In this document: positions 32,405 through 39,584 of the stretch, one piece after another | Numbering within the stretch: position 1 is the stretch's first letter | How the letters are laid out: every line of letters begins with the position of its first letter | Assembly (NCBI RefSeq): GCF_039541915.1 | Contig: NZ_BAABHD010000010.1 | Location: 1 to 64,000 of the forward strand | Source: Nibrella saemangeumensis | Lineage (GTDB): Bacteria > Bacteroidota > Bacteroidia > Cytophagales > Spirosomataceae | Direction: 5' to 3' | DNA: 64,000 nucleotides | Made by a program: the position numbers and the translations under genes | Notes under the pieces: model-generated | Told to the model about the DNA's origin: nothing | Seen by the model: only the letters and a program-made list of their open reading frames with translations | Database searches by the model: none

Positions 32405-32458
32405 AGTTTAAAAAGTTTGAGCGGCCCGCTTCGGAGGACCGCTCAAACTTTTTAAACT
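32405..32458. terminator. Strong bidirectional terminator, 20-bp perfect stem
   Basis: The bases at 32405-32424 pair without mismatch with 32439-32458 around a 14-nt loop. The stem has A/T-rich outer ends on both sides, so it can terminate either strand. It follows the DUF1080 gene. Confidence 0.85.
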
Positions 32459-32505
32459 TAAACGTTTTTGCCGTGTTCTTTGCTGAAAGTTCCTCAGAGC
32501 ATACT

Positions 32506-33009
32506 ATGAAAAAAACGCTATACCTAGTTCGTCACGCCAAAGCCGAAGACCGGGCGCCGTTTATGCGCGACCACGACCGCGAACTGGTATCGGAAGGGAT
32601 CATCGCTTCGGCCCGTATTGGCAGGCATCTTCGGGAAAAGGGCATCTCGGCCGACTGCCTTATCAGCAGTACGGCACTCCGGGCAAAGGATACTGCCAGA
32701 ATTGTTGCTGAACAACTGAGCATCGACCCGGAGACGATTAACTACGACGAGCATATGTTCGACGGAGGGCCCAAAGCCTATCTGGCAGCCGTAAATCGCC
32801 TTCCAGCCGATTGCCAGTCGGTAATGCTGTTCGGCCACAATCCGGACATTACCTATTTTGCTGAATTTCTGACGCATCAGGACGTAGGCTCCATGAGCAA
32901 AGGAGCCGTAGCCGCCATTGAGTTCACTGACATTGAATGGGGCCACGTCTCAGGTCGAACCGGGAACCTGCTGTTTTATATAGCGCCGAAACATCTGAAA
33001 GAAGCATGA
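32506..33009 (+). CDS. sixA: SixA-like histidine phosphatase
   Basis: This 167-residue branch-1 histidine-phosphatase protein shows the catalytic motif as LVRHAKAED (R9-H10), with the second conserved His in FGHNPDI. The short length and the spacing resemble SixA, which removes phosphate from phosphohistidine in HPt domains or phosphotransferase proteins. The related role as a general small phosphatase is also possible. ATG 32506 is chosen over a longer in-frame extension because the domain begins there. It overlaps the next small gene by 4 bp (ATGA), so the two are coupled. Confidence 0.87.
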   Translation: MKKTLYLVRHAKAEDRAPFMRDHDRELVSEGIIASARIGRHLREKGISADCLISSTALRAKDTARIVAEQLSIDPETINYDEHMFDGGPKAYLAAVNRLPADCQSVMLFGHNPDITYFAEFLTHQDVGSMSKGAVAAIEFTDIEWGHVSGRTGNLLFYIAPKHLKEA

Positions 33010-33209
33010 ACCGCAACCGCCGTATCTTTGTCATCGTCTTCATCATTTTTACGGCCATTGTTATCCTGATTACCATTGATATGGGTCGACGGACTACGGC
33101 GCCCTGGAACAAGCGCCGGCAACTCGAACGGGCACTGCCCACAGAAACCGATAACACCGCTGCCGATACGTTGGTTGATACGACGGCCGCACCGACCGAT
33201 AGTTTATAA
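33006..33209 (+). CDS. Small single-pass membrane protein
   Basis: This 67-residue protein of unknown function is coupled to sixA by the ATGA overlap at 33006-33009. Residues 6-24 (RIFVIVFIIFTAIVILITI) form one hydrophobic helix. The remainder is charged, then Thr/Asp/Ala-rich (DNTAADTLVDTTAAPTDSL), and would be periplasmic or cytoplasmic depending on orientation. Basic residues before the helix suggest an N-in topology. Its 3' end overlaps the convergent aminotransferase stop by 6 bp. The overlap with sixA is the main reason to believe it is real. Confidence 0.6.
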   Translation: MNRNRRIFVIVFIIFTAIVILITIDMGRRTTAPWNKRRQLERALPTETDNTAADTLVDTTAAPTDSL

Positions 33210-34385
33210 AGCCACTTTCAGCGCATCGACAAGCGCCTGCATATCGGCCTCATCATTGTATACGTGCGGAGCCAGCCGTAAGGCCCGGCCTCGCGCTGAA
33301 ACCGATACGTGGGTGGTAAGGAGTGCCTGCTGGACTGTCATGGCGTTGGCGTGATCGGGTAACCAGATACCTACCAGGTGCTGTGCTCTGCCTTCTTCCG
33401 GTTCTATCCGGCAGCCCATAGCTTCCAGCTCCGGTAGTGCCCCGGCTGTCAGACTCCGGCAATATGACTGAATAGTTTCAGGCTGCCACGCCAGTAACTG
33501 CTCCAGAGCCGCTTCCGCCATCGGCATATGGATAAACTGGCTGTGCTCGCCCATATTGTACCTGTAGGCTTTAGGCCGGTAGGTTGGTTCGTACTGCGTC
33601 AGGCGGTGAAACTGATTGCTTCCCAGCCGGTTCATCCAGCTTTCTTCCAGCGGTATGCCGTCATCAAAGAACTCGCCAAAATACGCCATGCCGATGGAGT
33701 ACGGCCCCATCAGCCATTTATAAGCCGCACAGATCAGCGCGTCCGGCTGCACCGTTTCCATATTAAACGGCAACGCACCCACCGCCTGGGTACCATCAAC
33801 CACCAGCAGGGCGCCTACTTCTTTGGCGCGCCGGGAAACAGATTCCAAGTCGAACCGGGTGCCATACATCCAATGCACCGGCGGTATCACTACTACCGCC
33901 GTATCCGTGTTGATTGCCTCCAATAGCTGCCTGTTCCATAGTTCACTTTTTGGAAAAGATCCTGGCATTGGCACACGGCTGATGGACAAGCCAAGTTCCT
34001 GCTGGACACGATCCCAGGCATACACATCGCTCGGAAATTCCTCTTCGATCATCAGAATGTGCTGGCCAGGCTTTAGTCCGGGCTTGCGGTGCAGATTACG
34101 GGCCACCACGGCCATGCCATAGGATACCGCCGGAATAATAGCAATCCGATCCGGATCGGGATTATTAATTAGCCGGGAAAAGGACTCACGCACTTGAACA
34201 GCACCCGTAAAGAAATCGTCGGGTTTCAGGTTCAGCGGATTGGTCTGCTGCCGGATGGCGTCGTAACCCGCCTGTTCCACCGCTTTGCTGATCGGGGCAC
34301 GGGTGGCGCAATTGAGGTAGTATACGCCTTTGGGCAGGCTGAAGGAGTCTTTCTGACAGGGCAATGAAACGACTGGTTGTAGCAT
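33204..34385 (-). CDS. Class V aminotransferase (cysteine-desulfurase-like fold)
   Basis: This 393-residue PLP enzyme has the fold shared by cysteine desulfurases, isopenicillin epimerases and kynureninases. The N-terminal YYLNCATRAP replaces the usual YLDNAATT; LLVVDGTQAVGALPF holds the PLP-ring Asp and AAYKWLMGPYSIGM the Schiff-base Lys. The catalytic Cys loop of NifS/SufS is not evident, so it is more like an epimerase- or egtE-type lyase than a desulfurase. No sulfur-assembly genes are nearby. The 3' end overlaps the small membrane gene by 6 bp. Substrate unknown. Confidence 0.85.
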   Translation of the reverse strand: MLQPVVSLPCQKDSFSLPKGVYYLNCATRAPISKAVEQAGYDAIRQQTNPLNLKPDDFFTGAVQVRESFSRLINNPDPDRIAIIPAVSYGMAVVARNLHRKPGLKPGQHILMIEEEFPSDVYAWDRVQQELGLSISRVPMPGSFPKSELWNRQLLEAINTDTAVVVIPPVHWMYGTRFDLESVSRRAKEVGALLVVDGTQAVGALPFNMETVQPDALICAAYKWLMGPYSIGMAYFGEFFDDGIPLEESWMNRLGSNQFHRLTQYEPTYRPKAYRYNMGEHSQFIHMPMAEAALEQLLAWQPETIQSYCRSLTAGALPELEAMGCRIEPEEGRAQHLVGIWLPDHANAMTVQQALLTTHVSVSARGRALRLAPHVYNDEADMQALVDALKVAL

Positions 34386-34461
34386 AACGGTTGGATTCAG
34401 GCCGGGAAGTTACCGAAAAATGGCGTACTTTGGGGTTGATTAACTGTCCTGCCCGAACCGA

Positions 34462-35043
34462 ATGAACCCGTTTACGTCCTTCTTCAAACGCAAAATTCTT
34501 CGCATCAACCGCGACCGCTGGAACTACCAATATGACAAAGGCTTGTGGGATGGGCTGAAAGCACTCGACGAGCTGGCCCGGTTCAGTGTAATTGTGGGTT
34601 ACGTGAAATACCTGAAACCCGGTCAGCCGGAGATTCTCGAAATCGGCTGCGGAGAAGGACTGCTGCAACAGCGACTTCAGGAGCAAAACTACGGCCGGTA
34701 TGTAGGCACGGATATTTCGGACAGCGCCATCGAACGGGCCAAAGCCGCAGCCGACCCTAAATGTACCTATCTGGTCGGTGATATGGATAAGTACGAGCCG
34801 GAGGGTACGTTCGACATGATCATCTTCAACGAAGTAATCTACTACAGCAAACACCCGCTTCAAACCCTGCAACGCCTGGCTACCTACCTGAAGCCGCAGG
34901 GATTGCTCATCGTTACCATTAACGACCATAAGCACAGCGACGAACTCTGGAACTCCATCAAAGGCGGCTTTAAACTGCTGGATGAAACCAAAACAATTAC
35001 TGCTAAGGGTAGCTGTGTCTGTAATGTACTGGTTCCTGTTTGA
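34462..35043 (+). CDS. SAM-dependent methyltransferase (class I)
   Basis: This 193-residue enzyme has a Rossmann-type methyltransferase core: motif I ILEIGCGEGLLQQRL, acidic motif II end in YVGTDIS, motif III YLVGDMDKYEP and motif IV FDMIIFNEVIYYSKHP. The N-terminus is short and basic (FFKRKILRINRDRWNYQYDKG). It lacks family-specific additions that would identify the acceptor. The start at 34462 is just downstream of a near-consensus TACTTTGG. It ends at a palindromic spacer that separates it from xerD. Confidence 0.85.
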   Translation: MNPFTSFFKRKILRINRDRWNYQYDKGLWDGLKALDELARFSVIVGYVKYLKPGQPEILEIGCGEGLLQQRLQEQNYGRYVGTDISDSAIERAKAAADPKCTYLVGDMDKYEPEGTFDMIIFNEVIYYSKHPLQTLQRLATYLKPQGLLIVTINDHKHSDELWNSIKGGFKLLDETKTITAKGSCVCNVLVPV

Positions 35044-35151
35044 GGGGTTCATTTGTTCATTGGTTTGCTGGTTAATTGGTATGGCAGCGAAAGTGCCCTG
35101 AGCATCCTCCAGCAAACTAATTAACTAATGAACCAATTAACCAATCAACCC
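35044..35151. repeat. Unit-repeat palindrome between convergent genes
   Basis: The left side (35044-35080) reads GGGGTTCATTTGTTCATTGGTT and then TTTGCTGG. The right side, on the opposite strand (35151 back to about 35109), reads GGGGTTGATTGGTTAATTGGTT and later TTTGCTGG. Both arms are built of TTCATTGG/TTAATTGG-like octamers. It fills the spacer between the methyltransferase stop and the xerD stop and can act as a two-way terminator. Confidence 0.6.
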
Positions 35152-36050
35152 CGCCCCCGTGGGTGATAATCGATCATGGTCTGCCGCAGGTAATCGCGAT
35201 CGATATGGGTGTAGATTTCGGTGGTGGTAATGGACTCGTGGCCCAGCATCTGCTGAATAGCCCGGAGGTCGGCACCTCCTTCGATCAGATGCGTGGCAAA
35301 TGAGTGCCGGAAAGTATGGGGGCTGATGGTTTTGTGGATACCTACGTCAGCCGCCAGCCGTTTGATGGTCGTAAAGACGGACACTCGCGATAGCTTTTTA
35401 CCCCGCAGATTCAGGAAGACAGTATCTTCATCTCCTTTCTGGACATCCAACTGCCTTCGGACATGCTCCACATACATACGGGTGTAACGAATCGCATCCT
35501 CGCCGATGGGCACTAGCCGGAATTTGCTGCCCTTGCCGAAAATGCGCAGGAAGCCATCCTCGAAATAGCAGTTGGTTAACCTGAGGTCCAGCAGTTCAGA
35601 TACCCGTAGCCCGGAGCTGTACAGCACTTCCAGCATGGCGCGGTCGCGGGTACCGCCGGGCGTGGAGAGGTCGATGGCGTCGAGCATCTGTTCAATTTCC
35701 GGATAACTCAAGGTGTCGGGCAGCTTACGCCCCAGTTTGGGTCCTTCAATAAGCTGCGTAGGGTCATGCTGAATGGTGTTTTCCAGCACCAGAAATTTAT
35801 AAAATGCTTTAAGTCCGGATAAAATTCGAGCCTGACTAGGTGCCGATAGCCCCAATTCACCGAGGTATTTCAGGAACGCCCGCAGATGCTCTTCCGTCAC
35901 CTGCAGCGGCCCCACTGGCTTTTCATCTGTCAGCGCCAGGAACTGCCACAGCTTTTCGACATCGTGCAGATAAGCCTCTACCGAATTTTCGGCCAGCGAG
36001 CGCTCCAGCTTCAGGTAGTTTTTAAAAGCATTAATATAACTTTGCCACAT
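35145..36050 (-). CDS. xerD: Site-specific tyrosine recombinase XerD
   Basis: This 301-residue tyrosine recombinase has the catalytic set Arg (SSGLRVSELLDL), His-x-x-Arg (SPHTFRHSFATHL), His (LGHESITTTEIY) and nucleophile Tyr (EIYTHID). The N-terminal core-binding domain starts WQSYINAFKNYLKLERSLAENSVEAYLHDV. Length and full-length similarity to XerD/XerC rather than to integrases of mobile elements suggest chromosome dimer resolution at dif. No att-like repeats or mobile cargo lie nearby. ATG 36050 begins the conserved domain; an upstream in-frame stretch covers repeat DNA. It is divergent from aroQ. Confidence 0.93.
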   Translation of the reverse strand: MWQSYINAFKNYLKLERSLAENSVEAYLHDVEKLWQFLALTDEKPVGPLQVTEEHLRAFLKYLGELGLSAPSQARILSGLKAFYKFLVLENTIQHDPTQLIEGPKLGRKLPDTLSYPEIEQMLDAIDLSTPGGTRDRAMLEVLYSSGLRVSELLDLRLTNCYFEDGFLRIFGKGSKFRLVPIGEDAIRYTRMYVEHVRRQLDVQKGDEDTVFLNLRGKKLSRVSVFTTIKRLAADVGIHKTISPHTFRHSFATHLIEGGADLRAIQQMLGHESITTTEIYTHIDRDYLRQTMIDYHPRGRG

Positions 36051-36063
36051 ACAGCGATAATTG

Positions 36064-36141
36064 TGATTGAGTGAATTAGTGATTGAGTGAAATGGAATCC
36101 GCACCTGTTCACACAATCACCCAATGGCTCAATCACTCAAT
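36064..36141. repeat. Unit-repeat palindrome between xerD and aroQ starts
   Basis: The left arm (36064-36090) is made of GATTGAGTGAATTAGTGATTGAGTG. The right arm (36112-36140) holds complementary AATCACTCAAT-type units. The element lies between divergent start codons and so cannot be a simple terminator for either gene; it occupies the likely promoter or leader region of both. Confidence 0.6.
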
Positions 36142-36148
36142 AAGTCCC

Positions 36149-36595
36149 ATGAAAAAGATCCTCATCATTAACGGACCAAACTTGAACCTGCTGGGGAAGC
36201 GGGAACCGGAGATTTATGGTAACCGCTCATTTATCGATTACCTCAAGACGGTTGAGCAACAGTTCCCCGACGTGCAATTACACTATTTTCAGTCAAACCA
36301 CGAAGGTGAGCTGATTGATAAAATTCACGAACTCGGCTTCACGATCGATGGTATTGTTATCAACGCGGGGGCCTACACGCACACCTCCATAGCGATTGCC
36401 GACGCCCTCTCTGCCGTTACGGCACCGGCCGTAGAGGTTCATATTTCCAATGTTCACGCCCGCGAGTCGTTCCGCCACCACAGCTACCTCTCCGCTAAGT
36501 GCAAGGGCGTTATTGTCGGTCTGGGCCTGATAGGCTATGAACTGGCGATCCGGTTTCTTATCAGTCAACAGGCTTCAGTAGGCAGTTCTCAGTAG
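36149..36595 (+). CDS. aroQ: Type II 3-dehydroquinate dehydratase
   Basis: This 148-residue enzyme is the third step of the shikimate pathway. The N-terminus ILIINGPNLNLLGKREPEIYG contains the catalytic Tyr23 loop; GIVINAGAYTHTSIAIADAL and VEVHISNVHARESFRHHSYLS with the catalytic His follow. ATG 36149 directly precedes the conserved start; an upstream GTG frame extends into repeat DNA. The last residues (ASVGSSQ) are encoded by the palindrome that begins at 36577, whose second TAG supplies the stop. Normal aroQ proteins end near LIG..L, so the tail is a repeat-derived extension. Confidence 0.96.
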   Translation: MKKILIINGPNLNLLGKREPEIYGNRSFIDYLKTVEQQFPDVQLHYFQSNHEGELIDKIHELGFTIDGIVINAGAYTHTSIAIADALSAVTAPAVEVHISNVHARESFRHHSYLSAKCKGVIVGLGLIGYELAIRFLISQQASVGSSQ

Positions 36596-36648
36596 GCAGT
36601 TGGCAGATTTGCCGGATCCTATTTTTTGCCTACTGAGAACTGCCTACT
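36577..36648. repeat. Perfect 22-bp inverted repeat with AGTAGGCAGTT units
   Basis: The bases at 36577-36598 are an exact reverse complement of 36627-36648, and each arm contains the 11-mer AGTAGGCAGTT or part of it twice. Arms are separated by 28 bp. The left arm overlaps the aroQ stop codon; the right arm ends 15 bp before the next gene. A short T tract precedes the right arm. Confidence 0.85.
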
Positions 36649-36663
36649 GCCAACTCAAAAAAG

Positions 36664-37683
36664 ATGATAACTTTTTACCCTGGTCCATCGAAAGTTTACC
36701 CGCAGGTGGCGCAGTACGCGCGGGAAGCGGTGCAACAAGGGATTGTCAGCCTCAATCACCGCAGCCGGGGCTTTATGGACATTGTTAAGGAGACTCTGAG
36801 GCTGCTGCATGAAAAGCTGGAAATTCCGGCTGACTACCACATTGCCTTTATCTCCTCGGCTACAGAGGGCTGGGAGATTGTAGCGCAGTCGCTGACGGTG
36901 GCTACCAGCCTGCATCCTTACGGCGGAGCCTTCGGTAAAAAGTGGATGGAATATGCCCACCGGATCAAGCCGATGATTGAGCCCGGCCTGGCCGATGTAC
37001 TTTGTGTAGTGCAAAACGAGACCTCGAACGGGACGCAGGTTCAGATGGAAACGCTGGCGGAGTTCCGTCGCGACTTCAACGGATTGATCGCTGTTGATGC
37101 GGTATCGTCGCTAGGCGGTATTGTGCTGGACTGGGCGCTGGCCGATGTCTGGATTGCCTCGGTGCAAAAATGCCTGGGTTTGCCGGCTGGGTTTGGCCTG
37201 TTCATTTACTCCCCGGCTGCGCTGAAAAAAGCGGAGATCATTGGTGACCGCCAGTATTATAACAGCCTGCTGTTCATTCACGAGAACATGGAGAAATACC
37301 AGACTCAATACACACCCAACGGCCTCGGCATTTACCTGCTGATGCGGGTATTGCAACAGGTACCACCCATTGAGGAAGTAGATAAGGTTATTAAGCAGCG
37401 GGCGGAGGAGTGGTATGAGTTCTTTACCTCTCCCGATGCAGCTGGCCGGGGCATGCACCTCCTCATCCAGAACCCGGCTCACCGGTCAGATACCGTTATT
37501 GCCGTGGAGGGCCAAGCCGAAGGGATTGCAACAATTAAAGCAGCCGCCCTGGAGCAGGGCATTACGCTCGGTAACGGCTATGGTGACTGGAAAAATACAA
37601 CCTTTCGCATCGCCAACTTCCCGGCCATTGAGGAGGACGAGATTGCAATATTGAAAGACTTTTTACGTACCAACGGACTTTAG
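36664..37683 (+). CDS. Class V aminotransferase (phosphoserine-aminotransferase-like)
   Basis: This 339-residue PLP enzyme resembles SerC. The protein begins FYPGPSKVYPQVAQ, close to the SerC N-terminal F-G-P motif, and has SLNHRSRGFMDIV, the VDAVSSLGG loop with the PLP Asp and ASVQKCLGLPAGFGLF with the Schiff-base Lys. SerC is usually about 355-360 aa, so this is slightly short, and the characteristic phosphate-binding Arg/His pattern is not certain. A related role as alanine/serine-glyoxylate aminotransferase is possible. The final residues RTNGL and the stop lie inside a compound palindrome starting at 37665. Confidence 0.8.
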   Translation: MITFYPGPSKVYPQVAQYAREAVQQGIVSLNHRSRGFMDIVKETLRLLHEKLEIPADYHIAFISSATEGWEIVAQSLTVATSLHPYGGAFGKKWMEYAHRIKPMIEPGLADVLCVVQNETSNGTQVQMETLAEFRRDFNGLIAVDAVSSLGGIVLDWALADVWIASVQKCLGLPAGFGLFIYSPAALKKAEIIGDRQYYNSLLFIHENMEKYQTQYTPNGLGIYLLMRVLQQVPPIEEVDKVIKQRAEEWYEFFTSPDAAGRGMHLLIQNPAHRSDTVIAVEGQAEGIATIKAAALEQGITLGNGYGDWKNTTFRIANFPAIEEDEIAILKDFLRTNGL

Positions 37684-37740
37684 TCCGTAATTTGGAGTCT
37701 CAAACTCCAACAAAGTACGGGTTGAAGCCCGTTGGTACGT
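37665..37740. repeat. Compound palindromic repeat (family B) with three internal hairpins
   Basis: Outer arms ACGTACCAACGG (37665-37676) and CCGTTGGTACGT (37729-37740) are exact complements. Inside are three hairpins in a row: CGGACT-TT-AGTCCG (37674-37687), TTGGAGT-CTCAA-ACTCCAA (37692-37710) and CGGGTT-GA-AGCCCG (37718-37731). The left arm encodes the end of the aminotransferase and its TAG; the right arm ends directly against ATG 37741 of the next gene. It has the cloverleaf-like layout of a folded single strand. Confidence 0.85.
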
Positions 37741-38208
37741 ATGCAATCACCTGACTCACTCAATCAAGTAGCCGAATTCCACCGTACATTTCACCACCCG
37801 ATTCTGGACAGCCCTCAACTACCAGCTGAAAACCGCTGCCAACTTCGCGTTGCCCTGCTGGCCGAAGAACTCAAAGAACTGGAGGTAGCCATTCTGGAAA
37901 AAGATATTGTAGCCGTAGCTGATGCGCTCTGCGATCTGCAATACGTATTATCCGGGGCCGTGCTTGAATTCGGGCTGGGCGAAACATTCAGGACACTGTT
38001 TGATGAAGTGCAGCGTTCTAACCTTAGCAAAGCCTGTATGACGGTTGAGGAGGCTCAGGCCACCGTCGATCATTACCAGGGAAAGGGCGTAGACTGTCAC
38101 TACGTTGAGTCGGAAGGGAAGTACCTGGTGTATCGCACCACCGACAATAAAACCCTCAAGAACATCAACTACTCTCCGGCTGATCTGGAGAGTATCCTGA
38201 GTAAATAA
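37741..38208 (+). CDS. MazG-like nucleoside triphosphate pyrophosphohydrolase
   Basis: This 155-residue all-alpha NTP pyrophosphatase-type protein has the metal-binding helices recognisable as LLAEELKELEVAI (ExxE) and VAVADALCDLQYVL (ExxD-like, here D-A-L-C-D). The C-terminal part (GKGVDCHYVESEGKYLVYRTTDNKTLKNINYSPADL) matches the small phosphoribosyl-ATP-pyrophosphohydrolase-like group that in phages and bacteria hydrolyses dNTPs. ATG 37741 immediately follows the family B repeat, so ribosome binding must occur within the repeat's right arm. pepT follows 3 bp later and is probably co-transcribed. Confidence 0.83.
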   Translation: MQSPDSLNQVAEFHRTFHHPILDSPQLPAENRCQLRVALLAEELKELEVAILEKDIVAVADALCDLQYVLSGAVLEFGLGETFRTLFDEVQRSNLSKACMTVEEAQATVDHYQGKGVDCHYVESEGKYLVYRTTDNKTLKNINYSPADLESILSK

Positions 38209-38211
38209 CTT

Positions 38212-39474
38212 ATGCAAGATTATCCGTTCACCGTTACCGACCGCTTTCTGCGCTATGTGCAAATTGACACCCAGTCGGACCCGCATTCTGCTACCAATCC
38301 TTCTACCGAAAAGCAAAAGGACCTAAGTCGCGTGCTGGTGGCCGAACTGCACGCCATGGGCATTCAGGATGCCGAACTGGATGCATACGGCTATGTGTAC
38401 GCGACCATTCCGGCTAATACCGATAAGGAGACTGTGCCCGTCATCTGTTTCTGCTCGCATGTCGATACGTCGCCCGACGTAACGGGAGCGGGGGTAAAGC
38501 CGATTGTTCACCAGGCCTGGGATGGATCTGACATCGTTTTACCGGAGGTAGAAAACCCCGGCGATCCTCCGCAGGTAATCCGCGTTACCGAGCACCCGGA
38601 CCTGCCAGCCCAGATTGGCAACGATATTATCACCGCCAGCGGTACCACCCTGCTCGGAGCCGATAACAAAGCGGGTCTTGCCGAAATCATGGATGCTGCC
38701 CATTACCTAATGACGCATCCGGAGGTAAAACACGGCAAAATCCGGCTCCTCTTTACACCGGACGAAGAGGTGGGCCGGGGTACTGAAAAAGTGAATATTC
38801 AGAAGCTCGCGGCTGATTATGGGTATACCATGGATGGAGAGTCACTAGGGACGCTTGAAGACGAGACGTTCTCGGCCGACGGAGTCAGGATCACCATTCA
38901 GGGCGTCAGCACCCATCCCGGTTTTGCCAAAGGGAAGCTGGAAAATGCGCTTAAAATAGCGGCCGATCTGCTGGCTGCTTTGCCCAAAGATCACCTGTCG
39001 CCCGAGACAACCGAAGGATACGACGGGTTTGTACATCCGACTCATCTGGAAGGAAATCAGGATAAAGCTGTGCTGCAGTTTATTGTCCGGGACTTTACGG
39101 AACAGGGCTTGCTGGAGAAAGAACACTATCTGCAGGATGTCACAAAGCGCGTACTGGCCGGCTACCCGAATTCCAACGCCCTGTTTACCAGCATTGAGCA
39201 GTACCGCAACATGAAACAGGTACTTGACCAGCATCCGGCCGTGGTTGACAACGCGCTGGAAGCCATCCGGCGCAGCGGACTGACGCCCGAACGGCGCAGC
39301 ATCCGGGGGGGCACCGATGGCTCACGGCTGTCGTTCATGGGCCTTCCCTGCCCCAATATTTTCGCCGGTGAACACGCTTTTCACTCGCGGCTCGAATGGG
39401 TATCGATTCAGGATATGCAGAAGGCCGTGGAGGTCATTGTCAATTTGTGTCAGGTTTGGGAGGAGCGAGCGTAG
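38212..39474 (+). CDS. pepT: Peptidase T (tripeptide aminopeptidase)
   Basis: This 420-residue M20B zinc aminopeptidase removes N-terminal residues from tripeptides in the cytoplasm. Conserved zinc-site blocks are CSHVDTSPDVTG (first His and Asp), the bridging Asp in LLGADNKAGL, catalytic Glu in FTPDEEVGRG, the dimerisation and substrate region GVSTHPGFAKGKLENA, and C-terminal GGTDGSRLSFMGLPCPNIFAGEHAFHSRLEWV. Length and start (MQDYPFTVTDRFLRYVQIDTQSD) are as in other PepT. It lies 3 bp after the MazG-like gene. Confidence 0.96.
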   Translation: MQDYPFTVTDRFLRYVQIDTQSDPHSATNPSTEKQKDLSRVLVAELHAMGIQDAELDAYGYVYATIPANTDKETVPVICFCSHVDTSPDVTGAGVKPIVHQAWDGSDIVLPEVENPGDPPQVIRVTEHPDLPAQIGNDIITASGTTLLGADNKAGLAEIMDAAHYLMTHPEVKHGKIRLLFTPDEEVGRGTEKVNIQKLAADYGYTMDGESLGTLEDETFSADGVRITIQGVSTHPGFAKGKLENALKIAADLLAALPKDHLSPETTEGYDGFVHPTHLEGNQDKAVLQFIVRDFTEQGLLEKEHYLQDVTKRVLAGYPNSNALFTSIEQYRNMKQVLDQHPAVVDNALEAIRRSGLTPERRSIRGGTDGSRLSFMGLPCPNIFAGEHAFHSRLEWVSIQDMQKAVEVIVNLCQVWEERA

Positions 39475-39584
39475 CTCTTTGTGGTGGCTGGCTTAATTTT
39501 TAGGCATTCACCGTCGTTATCAGTAACATAGTCAGATACTGTCGCAAATTGCGTATCGTTTCGTTTTAAAAATTGCCACTTCAC

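Noticed and set aside
35145..36050. xerD considered as integrase of a mobile island
   Set aside because: Length and motifs fit the housekeeping XerD, and no att-like direct repeats, cargo or tRNA gene are near.
35044..36648. CRISPR array
   Set aside because: Repeats are short words arranged as palindromes, without regular spacing or unique spacers, and no cas gene is present.
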